Source of the DNA: Micrococcales bacterium
GTDB taxonomy: Bacteria; Actinomycetota; Actinomycetes; Actinomycetales; Microbacteriaceae
NCBI GenBank assembly: GCA_016212425.1
Contig: JACRGJ010000104.1
Span: forward strand, 1 to 40,257
Direction of reading: 5' to 3'
Length of the DNA: 40,257 nucleotides
Shown: positions 24,093-36,600 of the stretch, piece after piece
Position numbering within the stretch: the stretch's first letter is position 1
Layout of the letters: the number at the start of each line of letters is the position of its first letter
Position numbers and translations under genes: made by a program
Notes under the pieces: model-generated
Databases searched by the model: none
What the model was told of the DNA's origin: nothing
The model's input: the letters and a program-made list of their open reading frames with translations, nothing else

Positions 24093-25322
24093 TCAGGCGA
24101 GCAGGTCGAGGATGCGGTCGGCCACCGTCCCCTTGGCGCCCTCGGCCTCTGCGACGATAGCGCCCGCGCGATCGAGCACGGTGACGGAGTTCGTGGGTGT
24201 GGAGAACCCCTCGGTCCAGCCCACCCTGTTGAGGACGAGGTAGTCGACGCCCTTGCGCTCCGCCTTCGCCCGGCCGAGCTCGAGCTGCCGGTCGCGGCCG
24301 GGCTCGGTCTCGGCCGCGAAGCCGATGATCGTCTGCCCGGGGCGGCGAGCCGCGGTCAGCTCGCTCAGGATGTCCGGGTTCCGCACGAGGTGCAGCTCGA
24401 GTCGATCGCCGTGGTCGTCCTTCTTGATCTTGCTCTCGGACACCCCCTCCGGCCGGTAGTCCGCGACGGCGGCGGCCATGACGATGACCTCGACGGCCCC
24501 CGCCTCGCGCAGCGCCGCCTCGCGCAGCTCGGCGGCGGTGCCGACCGACACGACCCGCAGGCCAGCCGGCGGGCCGGAGCCGGTCACCCCCGTGTCGAGG
24601 TTCGCCGCGACGAGGGTGACCTCGGCACCGCGCCGGGCCGCGGCGAGCGCGAGGGCGACACCCTGTCGCCCGCTCGAGCGGTTGCCGATGAAGCGCACCG
24701 GATCGAGCGGCTCCCGGGTGCCCCCGGCGGTGACGAGAACGCGACGGCCGCGCAGGTCGGCCGTGCCGTCGCGGTCGGCGAGCGCCGCGAGCGCGGCCCG
24801 CACGATCTCATCCGGCTCCGACATCCGCCCTGGCCCCGAGTCCTGTCCCGTGAGGGGCCCCGATTCCGGGCCCACGATGTGCACCCCGCGGGCGCGCAGC
24901 ACCGCCACGTTCGCCTGCGTCGCCGCGTTGCGCCACATCTCGGTGTGCATCGCGGGCGCCAGGACGAGCGGGGCCGTCGAGGCGAGCACGGTGGTGCCGA
25001 GGAGGTCGTCGGCGATCCCGGCGGCGAGCTTGGCCAGCTCGTTCGCGGTCGCCGGGGCGACCACCACCAGATCGGCGGACTGGCCGATCGCGACATGCCG
25101 CACCTCGGCGACGCCCTCGTAGAGCTCGGTCTCCACCGGGTTGCGGCTGATCGCCTCCCAGGTCGGCCGCCCCACGAAGCGCAGCGCCGCATCCGTGGCC
25201 ACGACCTGCACGTCGTGACCGGCGAGCACGAAGCCCCGCACGACGCCGACCGCCTTGTAGGCGGCGATGCCGCCGGTGACCCCGACGACGATCCGCCGTC
25301 GGGCCACCGCGGACTCGGTCAC
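24093..25322 (-). CDS. coaBC: Bifunctional phosphopantothenoylcysteine decarboxylase / phosphopantothenate--cysteine ligase
   Basis: Two consecutive steps of coenzyme A synthesis. The N-terminal CoaC half (about 1-185) has [10 protein letters not shown], catalytic His76 in [20 protein letters not shown] for FMN binding, and PAMHTEMW. The C-terminal CoaB half has [21 protein letters not shown] for nucleotide binding, AAAVADYRP, and the KIKK motif. The 409-residue length is normal. The start GTG 25322 is seven bases beyond the rpoZ stop. Confidence 0.96.
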   Translation of the reverse strand: MTESAVARRRIVVGVTGGIAAYKAVGVVRGFVLAGHDVQVVATDAALRFVGRPTWEAISRNPVETELYEGVAEVRHVAIGQSADLVVVAPATANELAKLAAGIADDLLGTTVLASTAPLVLAPAMHTEMWRNAATQANVAVLRARGVHIVGPESGPLTGQDSGPGRMSEPDEIVRAALAALADRDGTADLRGRRVLVTAGGTREPLDPVRFIGNRSSGRQGVALALAAARRGAEVTLVAANLDTGVTGSGPPAGLRVVSVGTAAELREAALREAGAVEVIVMAAAVADYRPEGVSESKIKKDDHGDRLELHLVRNPDILSELTAARRPGQTIIGFAAETEPGRDRQLELGRAKAERKGVDYLVLNRVGWTEGFSTPTNSVTVLDRAGAIVAEAEGAKGTVADRILDLLA

Positions 25323-25329
25323 GCGGCGG

Positions 25330-25632
25330 CTACTCGGCGGCGGGCGGGCCGTCGGTCGAGGCGGCGGGGGCCTCGGGCGCCACGTCGGGCGTCAGGACGA
25401 GCTTGCCCTCGTTGATCTCGTGCAACGCGACCGAGAGCGGCTTGTCGTCGATGGTCGAATCCACCAGCGGGCCGACATTGTCGAACAGCGAGCCCTCGTG
25501 GAGATCGGCGTAGTAGTCGTTGATCTGCCGCGCGCGCTTGGAGGCGAAGATCACCAGCTGGTACTTGGAGTCGACGTGCTCGAGGAGCGTGTCGATCGCC
25601 GGGTTGATGATGCCGCTGCTCTTCTCGGCCAT
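25330..25632 (-). CDS. rpoZ: RNA polymerase omega subunit
   Basis: The 100-residue protein has the omega signature: an N-terminal [18 protein letters not shown], then [10 protein letters not shown], and a core ending [10 protein letters not shown]. It assists RNA polymerase assembly by clamping the beta' C-terminus. The tail after residue 80 is rich in Pro and Ala and is lineage-specific. ATG 25632 has a GGAGG-type site (GCAGGAGGCAGCC reading toward the ATG). A 75-base gap separates it from gmk. Confidence 0.95.
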   Translation of the reverse strand: MAEKSSGIINPAIDTLLEHVDSKYQLVIFASKRARQINDYYADLHEGSLFDNVGPLVDSTIDDKPLSVALHEINEGKLVLTPDVAPEAPAASTDGPPAAE

Positions 25633-25707
25633 GGCTGCCTCCTGCGTGTGGCGAAAGGTGGGTGAGGTCTCGTGCGGGCCGTCTGTCGGCGGACAGCGGC
25701 ACGGGGA

Positions 25708-26613
25708 CTAGGCGCGCTCGCCGGGCACAGCCAGCAAGTCTACGACCTCCGCCGCCGCACGGCCGACCTCGTCGTTGACGACTCTGACCTCGAACTCGTC
25801 CTTGGCGGCGAGCTCGACGCGCGCGGTGTCGAGTCGGCGCTGCTGCTCGGCGGGGCTCTCGGTGCCGCGGCCGGTCAGGCGTTGCACCAGCTCCTCCCAG
25901 GTGGGGGGCAGCAGGAAGACGAGCAGCGCATCCGGCATCGCCCGTTTCACGGCCCGGGCGCCCTGCAGGTCGATCTCGAGCAGCACGCTGTGCCCCTCGG
26001 CGAGAGCGCGCTCGATCGGCGGCCGCGGGGTGCCGTACCGGGAGGCGTTGTGCACGGTCGCCCATTCCAGGAACTCGCCGCGCTCGATCATGCCGTCGAA
26101 GGTGTCGTCGTCGACGAAGTAGTAGTGGTCGCCCTCCACCTCGCCGGGGCGCGGCGGCCGGGTGGTAGCCGAGACGCTGAGCAGGACGTCGGGATAGTGC
26201 TCGCGGATGTAGCGCGACACCGTCCCCTTCCCCACCGCCGTCGGGCCGGCGAGCACGACGAGGCGGCTGGTGCGGCGCGGTGGCCGCTCGCGCGTGCGCA
26301 GGTACTCGGCGAGGAGCGGACGCTGGCGCGACCCGAGCCCGCCGACCCGCTTCGAGCGCGCGATCCCGAGCCGCTCCATCGTGCGCTCCACGCGCAGCGG
26401 ACCCTGACCCGGCACGCTGAGGAGCAGCTCCCGCACCCGCAGGGTCGCGGCGGGGTCCGTCCGCTCCCCCGCCCAGCCCTCCTCGGCCACCGAGAGGGCC
26501 GTCCGCTCGCGCCGGGCGACCTGCACCTTGAGCGCCGCGCGCGCCCGACGCGCGGCGACGGCCGCGCGGGCCGCCGCCTGCCGGTCGACCTCGGGAGGCG
26601 TGCGTTCGGTCAT
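25708..26613 (-). CDS. gmk: Guanylate kinase with N-terminal mIHF-type DNA-binding domain
   Basis: The C-terminal part (about 115-301) is a complete guanylate kinase converting GMP and ATP to GDP and ADP: P-loop GPTAVGKGT at 123-131, SATTRPPRPGE, DHYYFV, GEFLEWATVHNASRYGTP and LLEIDLQGA. The first 110 residues match actinobacterial integration host factor (mIHF): ARRARAALK at 21-29, RVRELLLSVPGQG at 59-71, MERLGIARSKRVGGLGSRQR at 79-98, then LLAEY. In mycobacteria the mIHF gene lies next to gmk as a separate protein. ATG 26613 overlaps the pyrF stop by four bases; no stop or start codon break separates the domains. Confidence 0.93.
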   Translation of the reverse strand: MTERTPPEVDRQAAARAAVAARRARAALKVQVARRERTALSVAEEGWAGERTDPAATLRVRELLLSVPGQGPLRVERTMERLGIARSKRVGGLGSRQRPLLAEYLRTRERPPRRTSRLVVLAGPTAVGKGTVSRYIREHYPDVLLSVSATTRPPRPGEVEGDHYYFVDDDTFDGMIERGEFLEWATVHNASRYGTPRPPIERALAEGHSVLLEIDLQGARAVKRAMPDALLVFLLPPTWEELVQRLTGRGTESPAEQQRRLDTARVELAAKDEFEVRVVNDEVGRAAAEVVDLLAVPGERA

Positions 26614-27430
26614 GCGGCCCGGACCTGCGCCCGCGCGGCGGCGAGGGCGTCCGCGACCCCGGCGGCCCCTGCGGAGAGGACGCTGCGGGAGACCGACGCG
26701 ATCACCTGCGGCGCCGCCGCGCCGAACAGCTCCGCGATCCGGTCGAGCCGGGCGCCCTGGGTGCCGAATCCCGGCGCGAGGATCGGCAGCGGGCCCAGCG
26801 ATCCGGGGTCGATGCCGTAGTCGGCCAACCGCAGGGTGGCGCCGAGCACGACCCCCGCGGCACCGTGTGCGCCGTGCGCGGAGGTCCACCGCCGGAGCTG
26901 GTCGACCACGTCCCGCGCCACCGGGACGCCGTCGCCCCGCCGCGCGGTCTGCAGCCCCACCGCCTCCGGGTTCGAGGTGGCCGCGAGCACGAACACGCCC
27001 TTCCCCTCCGCGGCCGCGCGGCGGAGCAGGGGGTCGAGGGCGTCGACACCGAGATACGGCGAGGCGGTCACCGCATCCGCCTCCAGGGGGGAGCCCGGCC
27101 GGAGCCACGCGTCCGCGTATCCCTCGGCGGTCGAGCCGATGTCGCCCCGCTTCGCGTCGGCGATGACGACGAGGCCCGCGCGCCGCGCGGTCGCCATCAC
27201 CTCCTCCAGCGCACCGAAACCCGCCGAGCCATGCCGCTCGAAGAACGCCACCTGCGGCTTGACGATGCCGACACCGCCGTGGGCCGCGTCGACGGCGCGG
27301 AGGCCGAACTCCCGAACCCCTGCCGCGTCGTCCGGCAGCCCCCAGCCCTCGAGCAGCGCCGGGTGCGGGTCGATGCCGAGGCAGAGCGGACCCGTGTCGG
27401 CGACGACGCCGGCGAGCCGCTCGGCGAAGG

Positions 27431-27434
<4 letters not shown>
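26610..27434 (-). CDS. pyrF: Orotidine 5'-phosphate decarboxylase (type 2)
   Basis: Last step of de novo UMP synthesis. The 274-residue protein has LCLGIDPHP near the N-terminus, [11 protein letters not shown], and the catalytic [18 protein letters not shown], which has the spacing of the type 2 family found in actinobacteria and myxobacteria. [11 protein letters not shown] is the phosphate-binding segment. Start GTG 27434 overlaps the carB stop (GTGA). Confidence 0.95.
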
Positions 27435-30747
<3,313 letters not shown>

Positions 30748-30748
<1 letters not shown>

Positions 30749-31923
30749 CAGCGCTCTCCCTGCGTTCCGGCGGCAGCGGGCCGCGGGTGGTCGCGGACGA
30801 GGTCCGCGAAGCGGTCGAAGAGGTAGCCGGAGTCGTGCGGGCCCGCGGCGGACTCCGGGTGGTACTGCACGGAGAACGCGGGGAGGTCGAGCGCCCGCAG
30901 CCCCTCGACCACCTGGTCGTTGAGGTCGACGTGGCTCACCTCCACCCGTCCGAAGCCCGCGGGCGAGTCCACAGGGCCCTCGAGCGGCGCATCCACCGCG
31001 AAGCCGTGGTTGTGGGTCGTGATCTCGATCCGGCCCGTGGCGCGGTCGAGCACCGGCTGATTCAGCCCGCGGTGCCCGAACGTCAGCTTGTAGGTGCCGA
31101 AGCCGAGCGCGCGGCCGAGCAGCTGGTTGCCGAAGCAGATCCCGAAGAACGGGATGCCCGCCCGCAGCACCCGGCGCAGCAGCTCCACGTGCTGATCGGA
31201 GGCGGCCGGGTCGCCCGGTCCGTTGGAGTAGAAGACTCCGGCCGGCTCGATCGCCGCCAGCTCCTCGAAAGTGGTGGACTGCGGCAGGACGTGCACCTCG
31301 AACCCGCGCTCGGCGAGTCGGTTCACGGTGGAGCTCTTCACCCCGAGGTCGAGCACGGCGAGCCTTCCGAGGCGCTCGCCCTCCGTCCCCGTGGCGGGCG
31401 GCACCACGAGCGGCGCGGCGACCGAGACCTCGGCGGAGAGGTTCAGCCCGCGCATGTCGCGCCCCGCGCGGACCGCGGCGAGCTGGGCAGCGGAGTCGAG
31501 AGCGGCATCCGCCCCGGAGAAGATTCCCGAGCGCATCGACCCCGCCGACCGCAGCCGGCGGGTGAGGGCCCGGGTGTCGACGCCGCTGATGCCGACGATG
31601 CCGGTGGTCTCGAGCTCCTCGTCGAGGCTCCGCCGGGCGCGGAAGCTCGACACCACTCGCGCGGGGTCGCGCACGACGTAGCCGGCGACCCAGATCCGCC
31701 ACGACTCGGGGTCCTCGTCGTTCATGCCCGTATTGCCGATGTGCGGGGCGGTCTGCACGACGATCTGGCCGGCGTAGCTCGGATCGGTGAGGGTCTCCTG
31801 GTAGCCGGTCATCCCGGTCGCGAAGACCGCCTCGCCCAGGGTGCGTCCCCGCGCGCCGTACGCGCGGCCCGCGTACCGGGTGCCGTCCTCCAGCACGAGC
31901 ACGGCGGGGTCGTGGTGGCTCAT
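30748..31923 (-). CDS. carA: Carbamoyl phosphate synthase small subunit
   Basis: Glutaminase that supplies ammonia to CarB. The 391-residue protein has the N-terminal CPSase_sm domain ([33 protein letters not shown]) and a class I glutamine amidotransferase domain with Cys263 in [12 protein letters not shown] and the His355/Glu357 pair in [11 protein letters not shown] 31923 overlaps the upstream PH-protein stop (ATGA). Confidence 0.97.
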
Positions 31924-32423
31924 GGGAGCTCCTTCGGGGTCGACGGGGAGGGCCGGATGCTCTCGATCGCCTCGATCAGGGCGGTCGCGTCGTGATCGAG
32001 GCGGAAGCTGGACTCGACCGCGCTGTCGCCGGCCCGCCAGCCCAGAACGGTGAGCCCACCCGGCTCGACGCCGCGGTCGATGGTGAAGGTCGCGCGGCCG
32101 GCGCCCACGATGTGCTCCGCCGGGACCCAGAAGGTGACCCCGTCGCGGCGCTGCACCCGGACGCCTCCCGGGTGGACGGTCAGTGCGGCGCGGTCGCGGT
32201 AGAGCAGCTCGGGGATGCGCGCCCGCTCCAGAGGGCGGTCGCGCGGCGAGGTCGCCAGATACAGTCCCTCCGCCTCCGCGAGCACCGGTCCCGGCTCCGC
32301 GGGAGGTGCCGGCAGGCTGCCCGGTCCGCCGCGACGTCCGAGCGCGCGGATGGCCAGGAGCAGCACCACGAGGATGACGGGGACGGAGGCGATCGCGATG
32401 ACGACGCCAGGCAGGTTAGGCAC
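31920..32423 (-). CDS. Membrane-anchored PH-like domain protein of the pyr operon
   Basis: A 167-residue protein with one N-terminal hydrophobic helix (about 6-28, [20 protein letters not shown]) followed by a basic stretch, then a soluble domain with mostly beta character. This is consistent with an N-out, C-in anchor and a PH-like fold. Position between pyrC and carA matches the membrane protein in the same place in mycobacteria (Rv1382). Its role is unknown. GTG 32423 overlaps the end of pyrC by eight bases and the stop overlaps carA, so it is embedded in the operon and likely made with CarA and PyrC. Confidence 0.75.
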   Translation of the reverse strand: MPNLPGVVIAIASVPVILVVLLLAIRALGRRGGPGSLPAPPAEPGPVLAEAEGLYLATSPRDRPLERARIPELLYRDRAALTVHPGGVRVQRRDGVTFWVPAEHIVGAGRATFTIDRGVEPGGLTVLGWRAGDSAVESSFRLDHDATALIEAIESIRPSPSTPKELP

Positions 32424-33735
32424 GGGACAACTCCTCGGGCTCGACCGGTGCTCCGCCGAGCACCGTCGGCCGTCCCTCGTGCACGGTCGCGATCACCCGG
32501 CCCGGCAGCTCGCGGCCGAGGTAGGGCGAGTTGCTGCTGCGGCCCCGCAGATCCTCGCGCCCGAACACCGCCCGCGCGTCGGGGTCGTAGAGCGTCAGGT
32601 TCGCGGGGCTGCCCACCCGCAGCGGGGCGTCGTAGCCGGCCAGCTGACCGATCGCCGCGGGCGCCGAGGAGAGCACCCGCGCGACGTCCTCCCAGCCGAG
32701 CTGTCCAGGGTCGACGACCGCCGCGTGCACGACCCGCAGTGCGGACTCGAGGCCGACCATCCCGAACGACGCCTCCGCCCAGGGCGCCTCCTTCGTCTCC
32801 GAGGGATGCGGGGCGTGATCGGTGGCGACGATGTCGATGGTCCGATCGGCGAGGGCGGCGCGCACCGCGTCCACGTCCTCCTGGGTGCGCAGCGGCGGGT
32901 TCACCTTGAAGCGCGCGTCGTAGCTGCCGGCGAGCCGCTCCGTCAGCAGCAGGTGGTGCGGGGTCACCTCGGCGGTGACGCGGATGCCGCGACCCTTCGC
33001 CCAGCGGAGCACGTCGACCGACCCGGCGGTGGAGACGTGGCAGACGTGCAGGCGCGCTCCGACGTGCTCGGCGAGCAGGGCATCCCTGGCGATGATCGCC
33101 TCCTCCGCCACGGCGGGCCACCCCGTGAGACCCAGCTCGCCGGAGAGCTCGCCCTCGTTGAGCTGGGCGCCCTCGGTGAGCCGCGGCTCCTGGGCATGCT
33201 GGGCGATGACGCCGTCGAAGGTGCGCACGTACTCGAGAGCGCGGCGCATCAGGAGCGCATCCGAGACGCACCTCCCGTCGTCGCTGAATACCCGCACGCG
33301 TGCCCGGGACCGCGCCATCGCCCCGATCTCGCTGAGGCGCTCTCCGGCGAGCCCGGCGCTGACCGCGCCGACGGGCCGCACGGTGACGTAGCCGTGCTGC
33401 TCCCCCAGCGAGGCGACCTGCTCCACCACCCCGGCCGAGTCCTGCACCGGCGACGTGTTCGCCATGGCGTGCACCGCGGTGAACCCGCCCGCCGCGGCGG
33501 CGCGCGACCCGGTCAGCACCGTCTCGCTCTGCTCGAAGCCGGGCTCGCGCAGGTGCGTGTGCAGGTCGACGAGGCCCGGCAGCACCAGGAGCCCGTCGGC
33601 ATCGACGGCGAGCGCGCCCGCGTGCGAGAGCCGGGTGCCGCGCTCGGCGATGACGCCGTCGCGCACGAGGAGGTCGAGGCTCTCGCCCTCGGGGGTGCGG
33701 GCTCCGCGGAGGAGGAGAGCGGATGCGGCGCTCAC
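32416..33735 (-). CDS. pyrC: Dihydroorotase (class I)
   Basis: Cyclises carbamoyl aspartate to dihydroorotate. The 439-residue amidohydrolase has metal ligands His59 and His61 in [19 protein letters not shown] for substrate binding, HVCHVSTA and [13 protein letters not shown] with further metal histidines, and the catalytic Asp in VATDHAPH. Start GTG 33735 overlaps the pyrB stop (GTGA). No pyrD or pyrE is present in the window. Confidence 0.96.
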   Translation of the reverse strand: MSAASALLLRGARTPEGESLDLLVRDGVIAERGTRLSHAGALAVDADGLLVLPGLVDLHTHLREPGFEQSETVLTGSRAAAAGGFTAVHAMANTSPVQDSAGVVEQVASLGEQHGYVTVRPVGAVSAGLAGERLSEIGAMARSRARVRVFSDDGRCVSDALLMRRALEYVRTFDGVIAQHAQEPRLTEGAQLNEGELSGELGLTGWPAVAEEAIIARDALLAEHVGARLHVCHVSTAGSVDVLRWAKGRGIRVTAEVTPHHLLLTERLAGSYDARFKVNPPLRTQEDVDAVRAALADRTIDIVATDHAPHPSETKEAPWAEASFGMVGLESALRVVHAAVVDPGQLGWEDVARVLSSAPAAIGQLAGYDAPLRVGSPANLTLYDPDARAVFGREDLRGRSSNSPYLGRELPGRVIATVHEGRPTVLGGAPVEPEELSRA

Positions 33736-34700
33736 GCCGGGAACCCGTCCATCGCGGTTCCGCTCGCGCCTGCCAGCACCAGGTAGAGCACCGCCATCCG
33801 TATCGAGACCCCGTTCGCCACCTGGCTCAGCACGAGCGAGGCGGCCGAGTCGGCGGCGGCCGTCGAGATCTCGAGGCCGCGGTTCATCGGACCGGGGTGC
33901 AGCACCATCGTATCGGCGGGCAGTCGGCCGAATCGCGCGCCGTCCAGCCCCCAGACCCGCCCGTACTCCCGCTCGCTCGGGAAGTAGGCGGCGGTCATCC
34001 GCTCGGCCTGCACCCGCAGCATCATGATCGCGTCCGGGCCCTCGTCGACGGCGTCGTCGAGGTCGTGCAGCACCCGCACCGGCCAGGCGCCGACACCGAC
34101 GGGCAGCAGCGTCGCGGGCGCGACCAGGGTCACCCGCGCGCCCAGGCTCGAGAGCAGCCACACGTTCGAGCGGGCCACCCGCGAGTGCAAGATGTCGCCG
34201 ACGATCGTGACCCGCACCCCGTGCAGGTCGCGCCCGCGCGAGCCGGGCCCGTGGAGGCGGGCTCGGATCGAGAACGCGTCCAGGAGCGCCTGGGTCGGGT
34301 GCTCGTGGGTGCCGTCCCCCGCGTTCACCACGGCGGCGTCGATCCAGCCGCTCTCGGCGAGCACCCGCGCGGCGCCGGAGGCGGAGTGGCGCAGCACGAT
34401 CGCGTCCACTCCCATCGCGGCGATGGTCTGCGCGGTGTCCTTGAGGCTCTCGCCCTTGGACACGCTCGAGCCCTTCGCCGAGAAGGTGATCACCTCGGCC
34501 GAGAGGCGCTTCGCGGCGGCCTCGAACGAGAGCCGGGTGCGGGTCGAGTCCTCGAAGAACAGGTTGGCGACCGTCCGGCCGCGCAGGGTGGGCAGCTTCG
34601 GCACGGCGCGACCGGCGACCTCCGCCATGTCCTCGGCGATGTCGAGGATACCGACGGCGGCCGCCCGATCGAGGTCCCGCACGCTCAGCAGATGCCTCAT
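33732..34700 (-). CDS. pyrB: Aspartate carbamoyltransferase catalytic subunit
   Basis: Joins carbamoyl phosphate and aspartate. The 322-residue protein has the carbamoyl phosphate loop [13 protein letters not shown] near 48-60, [23 protein letters not shown], and [13 protein letters not shown]. No pyrI regulatory subunit is seen, so control is probably at the level of pyrR. ATG 34700 overlaps the pyrR stop by four bases. Confidence 0.97.
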   Translation of the reverse strand: MRHLLSVRDLDRAAAVGILDIAEDMAEVAGRAVPKLPTLRGRTVANLFFEDSTRTRLSFEAAAKRLSAEVITFSAKGSSVSKGESLKDTAQTIAAMGVDAIVLRHSASGAARVLAESGWIDAAVVNAGDGTHEHPTQALLDAFSIRARLHGPGSRGRDLHGVRVTIVGDILHSRVARSNVWLLSSLGARVTLVAPATLLPVGVGAWPVRVLHDLDDAVDEGPDAIMMLRVQAERMTAAYFPSEREYGRVWGLDGARFGRLPADTMVLHPGPMNRGLEISTAAADSAASLVLSQVANGVSIRMAVLYLVLAGASGTAMDGFPA

Positions 34701-35239
34701 GCGAGGGCGCCCTCATCCAGTTCGACGACGTCCTCGCCGTCGGACTCCCGGAGGCGCACGTTGATCCGCTCGCCGCGGTGCGTAGGGAGGTTCTTGCCCA
34801 CGAAGTCCGCTCGGATCGGCAGCTCCCGGTGCCCACGCTCCACCAGCACGGCCAGGCGCACGGCGGCGGGCCGGCCGAGGTCCGAGATCGCGTCGAGCGC
34901 GGCCCGGATTGTGCGTCCGGAGTAGAGCACGTCGTCGACCAGGACGACGGTGCGCCCGTCGAGCCCGCCGCCGGGCACGCGGGTAGGGCTCGGGGCACGC
35001 ACGGGCTGGCGGGCGAGATCGTCGCGGTACATCGTCGTGTCGAGCGAGCCCCAGGGCACCGGGCCGCTCGGCTCCAGCCCCTCGAGGATGCCGGCGAGGC
35101 GCTCGGCGAGGGTGACCCCGCGCGTGGGGATCCCCAGGAGCACGAGCCCGGAGGTCCCCCGGTTCGCTTCGACGATCTCGTGCGCGATGCGCGTCAGCGC
35201 GCGCTGGATATCGGCCTGCTGCAGGACGGCGTGCGTCAC
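34697..35239 (-). CDS. pyrR: Bifunctional pyr operon regulator / uracil phosphoribosyltransferase
   Basis: Binds pyr mRNA when UMP or UTP is plentiful and also has uracil phosphoribosyltransferase activity. The 180-residue type I PRTase fold has the PRPP loop [16 protein letters not shown] at 98-113, the GIPTRGV phosphate segment, and YRDD. It is the first gene of the pyrimidine operon. GTG 35239 is preceded by AAGGAGG six or seven bases upstream, and that site is part of a hairpin matching the PyrR-binding consensus, so PyrR probably represses its own translation and that of the coupled genes. Confidence 0.96.
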   Translation of the reverse strand: MTHAVLQQADIQRALTRIAHEIVEANRGTSGLVLLGIPTRGVTLAERLAGILEGLEPSGPVPWGSLDTTMYRDDLARQPVRAPSPTRVPGGGLDGRTVVLVDDVLYSGRTIRAALDAISDLGRPAAVRLAVLVERGHRELPIRADFVGKNLPTHRGERINVRLRESDGEDVVELDEGALA

Positions 35240-35248
35240 GGCGGACCT

Positions 35249-35279
35249 CCTTCCCCGCCTCTCCGGACGGACTTAAAGG
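35249..35279 (-). promoter_or_regulatory. PyrR-binding RNA hairpin overlapping the pyrR ribosome binding site
   Basis: Read on the minus strand, the RNA has an outer stem CCUU/AAGG, an asymmetric internal loop, and an inner stem CCGUC/GGCGG closing a CGGAGA hexaloop. The segment GUCCGGAGAGGC fits the known PyrR-binding consensus ARUCCNGNGAGGYU at every position it covers except the first. The AAGG closing the outer stem is also the start of the pyrR ribosome binding site (complement of 35246-35252). Stabilising the hairpin with PyrR should thus block translation. Confidence 0.8.
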
Positions 35280-35295
35280 ACGTCGATCGGGCGCC

Positions 35296-35301
35296 ACTGT
35301 A
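35296..35301 (-). promoter_or_regulatory. Candidate -10 box of the pyr operon promoter
   Basis: TACAGT on the minus strand fits the actinobacterial TANNNT -10 pattern. A start about seven bases on would give a leader of roughly 50 bases holding the whole PyrR hairpin. No good -35 is seen 17 bases upstream. Confidence 0.45.
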
Positions 35302-35325
35302 GCAGGGCGCCCCCGGTGCCCTGCT
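35301..35325. promoter_or_regulatory. 8-bp inverted repeat beside the pyr promoter
   Basis: AGCAGGGC and GCCCTGCT are separated by nine bases and abut the candidate -10 of the pyr operon, covering its -35 region. It could be an operator for an unknown regulator. It lies in the 185-bp divergent gap between pyrR and the MarR gene. Confidence 0.4.
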
Positions 35326-35424
35326 CCGACCGCGTGGTTCACCGGCGGCAACAAGTATGTTTTTCCTGCACAGGCGAGCCGGCGTCCGTCCGGCCCCGCC
35401 GCCCGCGTCCCGACGGAGGTAGAG

Positions 35425-35871
35425 ATGGCGGACGACACAGCCGAGCTGCGCGACCTCTCGCACCATCTCGCGGTGGCGATCGGCCGGGTGAACCGCCGGA
35501 TGCGCGGCGCCGGCGCCCAGGCGCTGGGGCACGGCCACCTGTCCGTGCTCGGCACCCTCGCGACCTCGGCACCGCTGCGGCTGGGCGATCTCGCCCAGCG
35601 CGAGGTGGTGTCGGCCCCGTCGATGACGCGGACGGTCACCGATCTCGAGAAGCGCGGCCTGGTGCGGCGGCTGTCGGACCCCGAAGATGGCCGTTCGGTG
35701 CTCGTCGAACTCACCGAGAAGGGCGAGGAGACGGTCTTCGGGGCCCGCTCGGAGCGCGCGGAGCTCCTCGCCGCGATGATCCGACAGCTCGCGGAGACAG
35801 AGATCGCGACCCTCACCGCCGCGCTCCCCGCGCTCGAGCGGATGGCGTCGCCCCCCGGAGGGACCGGTTAG
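35425..35871 (+). CDS. MarR family transcriptional regulator
   Basis: A 148-residue protein with the MarR winged-helix layout: an N-terminal dimer helix (SHHLAVAIGRVNRRMR), helix-turn-helix APLRLGDLAQREVVSAPSMTRTVTDLEKRGLV near 50-82, the wing LSDPEDGRSVLVELTEKGEE near 84-103, and a C-terminal dimer helix. ATG 35425 has a GGAGGT ribosome binding site four bases upstream. It diverges from pyrR, so it could control itself, the pyr promoter, or a distant target; the ligand is unknown. An A/T-rich patch at 35350-35366 with an AACA-AGTA-TGTT element is the best local operator candidate. Confidence 0.93.
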   Translation: MADDTAELRDLSHHLAVAIGRVNRRMRGAGAQALGHGHLSVLGTLATSAPLRLGDLAQREVVSAPSMTRTVTDLEKRGLVRRLSDPEDGRSVLVELTEKGEETVFGARSERAELLAAMIRQLAETEIATLTAALPALERMASPPGGTG

Positions 35872-35906
35872 GGCGGGCGGTCGGCGCCACTGCGTGGAGG
35901 CTGCGC

Positions 35907-35947
35907 TGCTTGCTCACTGCCCGCAGTTGCTTGCTCCCTGCTAGCAT
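35907..35947 (+). promoter_or_regulatory. Direct repeats, palindrome and -10 box ahead of vapB
   Basis: TGCTTGCTC occurs at 35907-35915 and again at 35928-35936, exactly 21 bp (two helix turns) apart. A palindrome TGCTAGCA follows at 35939-35946 and contains the -10 candidate TAGCAT (35942-35947). The ATG at 35956 lies where transcription would start and has no ribosome binding site, so a leaderless message is likely. The repeats are plausible operator sites for VapBC autorepression. Confidence 0.5.
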
Positions 35948-35955
35948 TCCGCACC

Positions 35956-36177
35956 ATGAAGACGCTCTACCTGCGCAACGTCCCCGACGAGGTCGTCGAG
36001 CGTCTGCAACGGCTGGCCGCGCGGGATGCCACCTCGGTCAGCGCGGTCGCCGTGCGGGAGCTCGCCGAGGTCTCACGCCGCGTCGAGAACGCCGCGCTGC
36101 TCGGCCTCCTGCCCGATCTGGATGTCGGGGTCGCAGTGATCGTGGCGGACCTGGACGACGAGCGCACCGGCCGGTGA
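35956..36177 (+). CDS. vapB: VapB/FitA-type ribbon-helix-helix antitoxin
   Basis: A 73-residue protein whose N-terminus [21 protein letters not shown] is the FitA-like ribbon-helix-helix DNA-binding form, with a following helix [16 protein letters not shown]. The acidic, less structured C-terminus ([17 protein letters not shown]) would wrap the toxin. ATG 35956 has no ribosome binding site and may head a leaderless mRNA. The stop overlaps the toxin start by four bases, so antitoxin translation precedes and couples to toxin synthesis. Confidence 0.9.
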   Translation: MKTLYLRNVPDEVVERLQRLAARDATSVSAVAVRELAEVSRRVENAALLGLLPDLDVGVAVIVADLDDERTGR

Positions 36178-36557
36178 TCGTCGTCGACGCCTCCGCGGCA
36201 CTGGCCGGCTTGCTGGCCGACGGGCCAGCACGCCGCGCACTCGGAACCGACCAGCTGCACGCGCCGCACCTGATCGACTCCGAGGTCGCCAGTGGCCTGC
36301 GCCGTCGCGTGCTGGCCGGGGCGATCAGCCCGCGCGACGGCTGGGCCGCGCTCGACACCTGGCGCCGCCTCGGCGCGACGCGCTACGGCGTCCGCCCGCT
36401 GCTGGAGCGGATCTGGCAGCTCCGGGAGAACGTCTCCGCCTACGACGCCGGCTACGTCGCTCTGGCGGAGGCCCTCGACTGTCCGCTCGTCACCGCCGAC
36501 GCGCGGCTCAGCCGTGCGTCCGGCCTCCGCTGCCCGGTCACGGTGCTGCCTCGCTAG
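36174..36557 (+). CDS. vapC: VapC-type PIN-domain toxin ribonuclease
   Basis: The 127-residue PIN domain keeps all four acidic residues expected for metal-dependent RNA cleavage: Asp5 (VVDASAAL), Glu37 (LIDSEVASG), Asp91 ([13 protein letters not shown]) and Asp109 (LVTADARLS). It is therefore probably active. Known VapC toxins cut initiator tRNA, other tRNAs or the sarcin-ricin loop of 23S rRNA; the target here cannot be read from sequence. GTG 36174 overlaps the antitoxin stop as GTGA. Confidence 0.93.
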   Translation: MIVVDASAALAGLLADGPARRALGTDQLHAPHLIDSEVASGLRRRVLAGAISPRDGWAALDTWRRLGATRYGVRPLLERIWQLRENVSAYDAGYVALAEALDCPLVTADARLSRASGLRCPVTVLPR

Positions 36558-36600
36558 CGTCGTCAGTCGCGAGCTCAGTGTCGCCAGGCGGGCAAAGATA

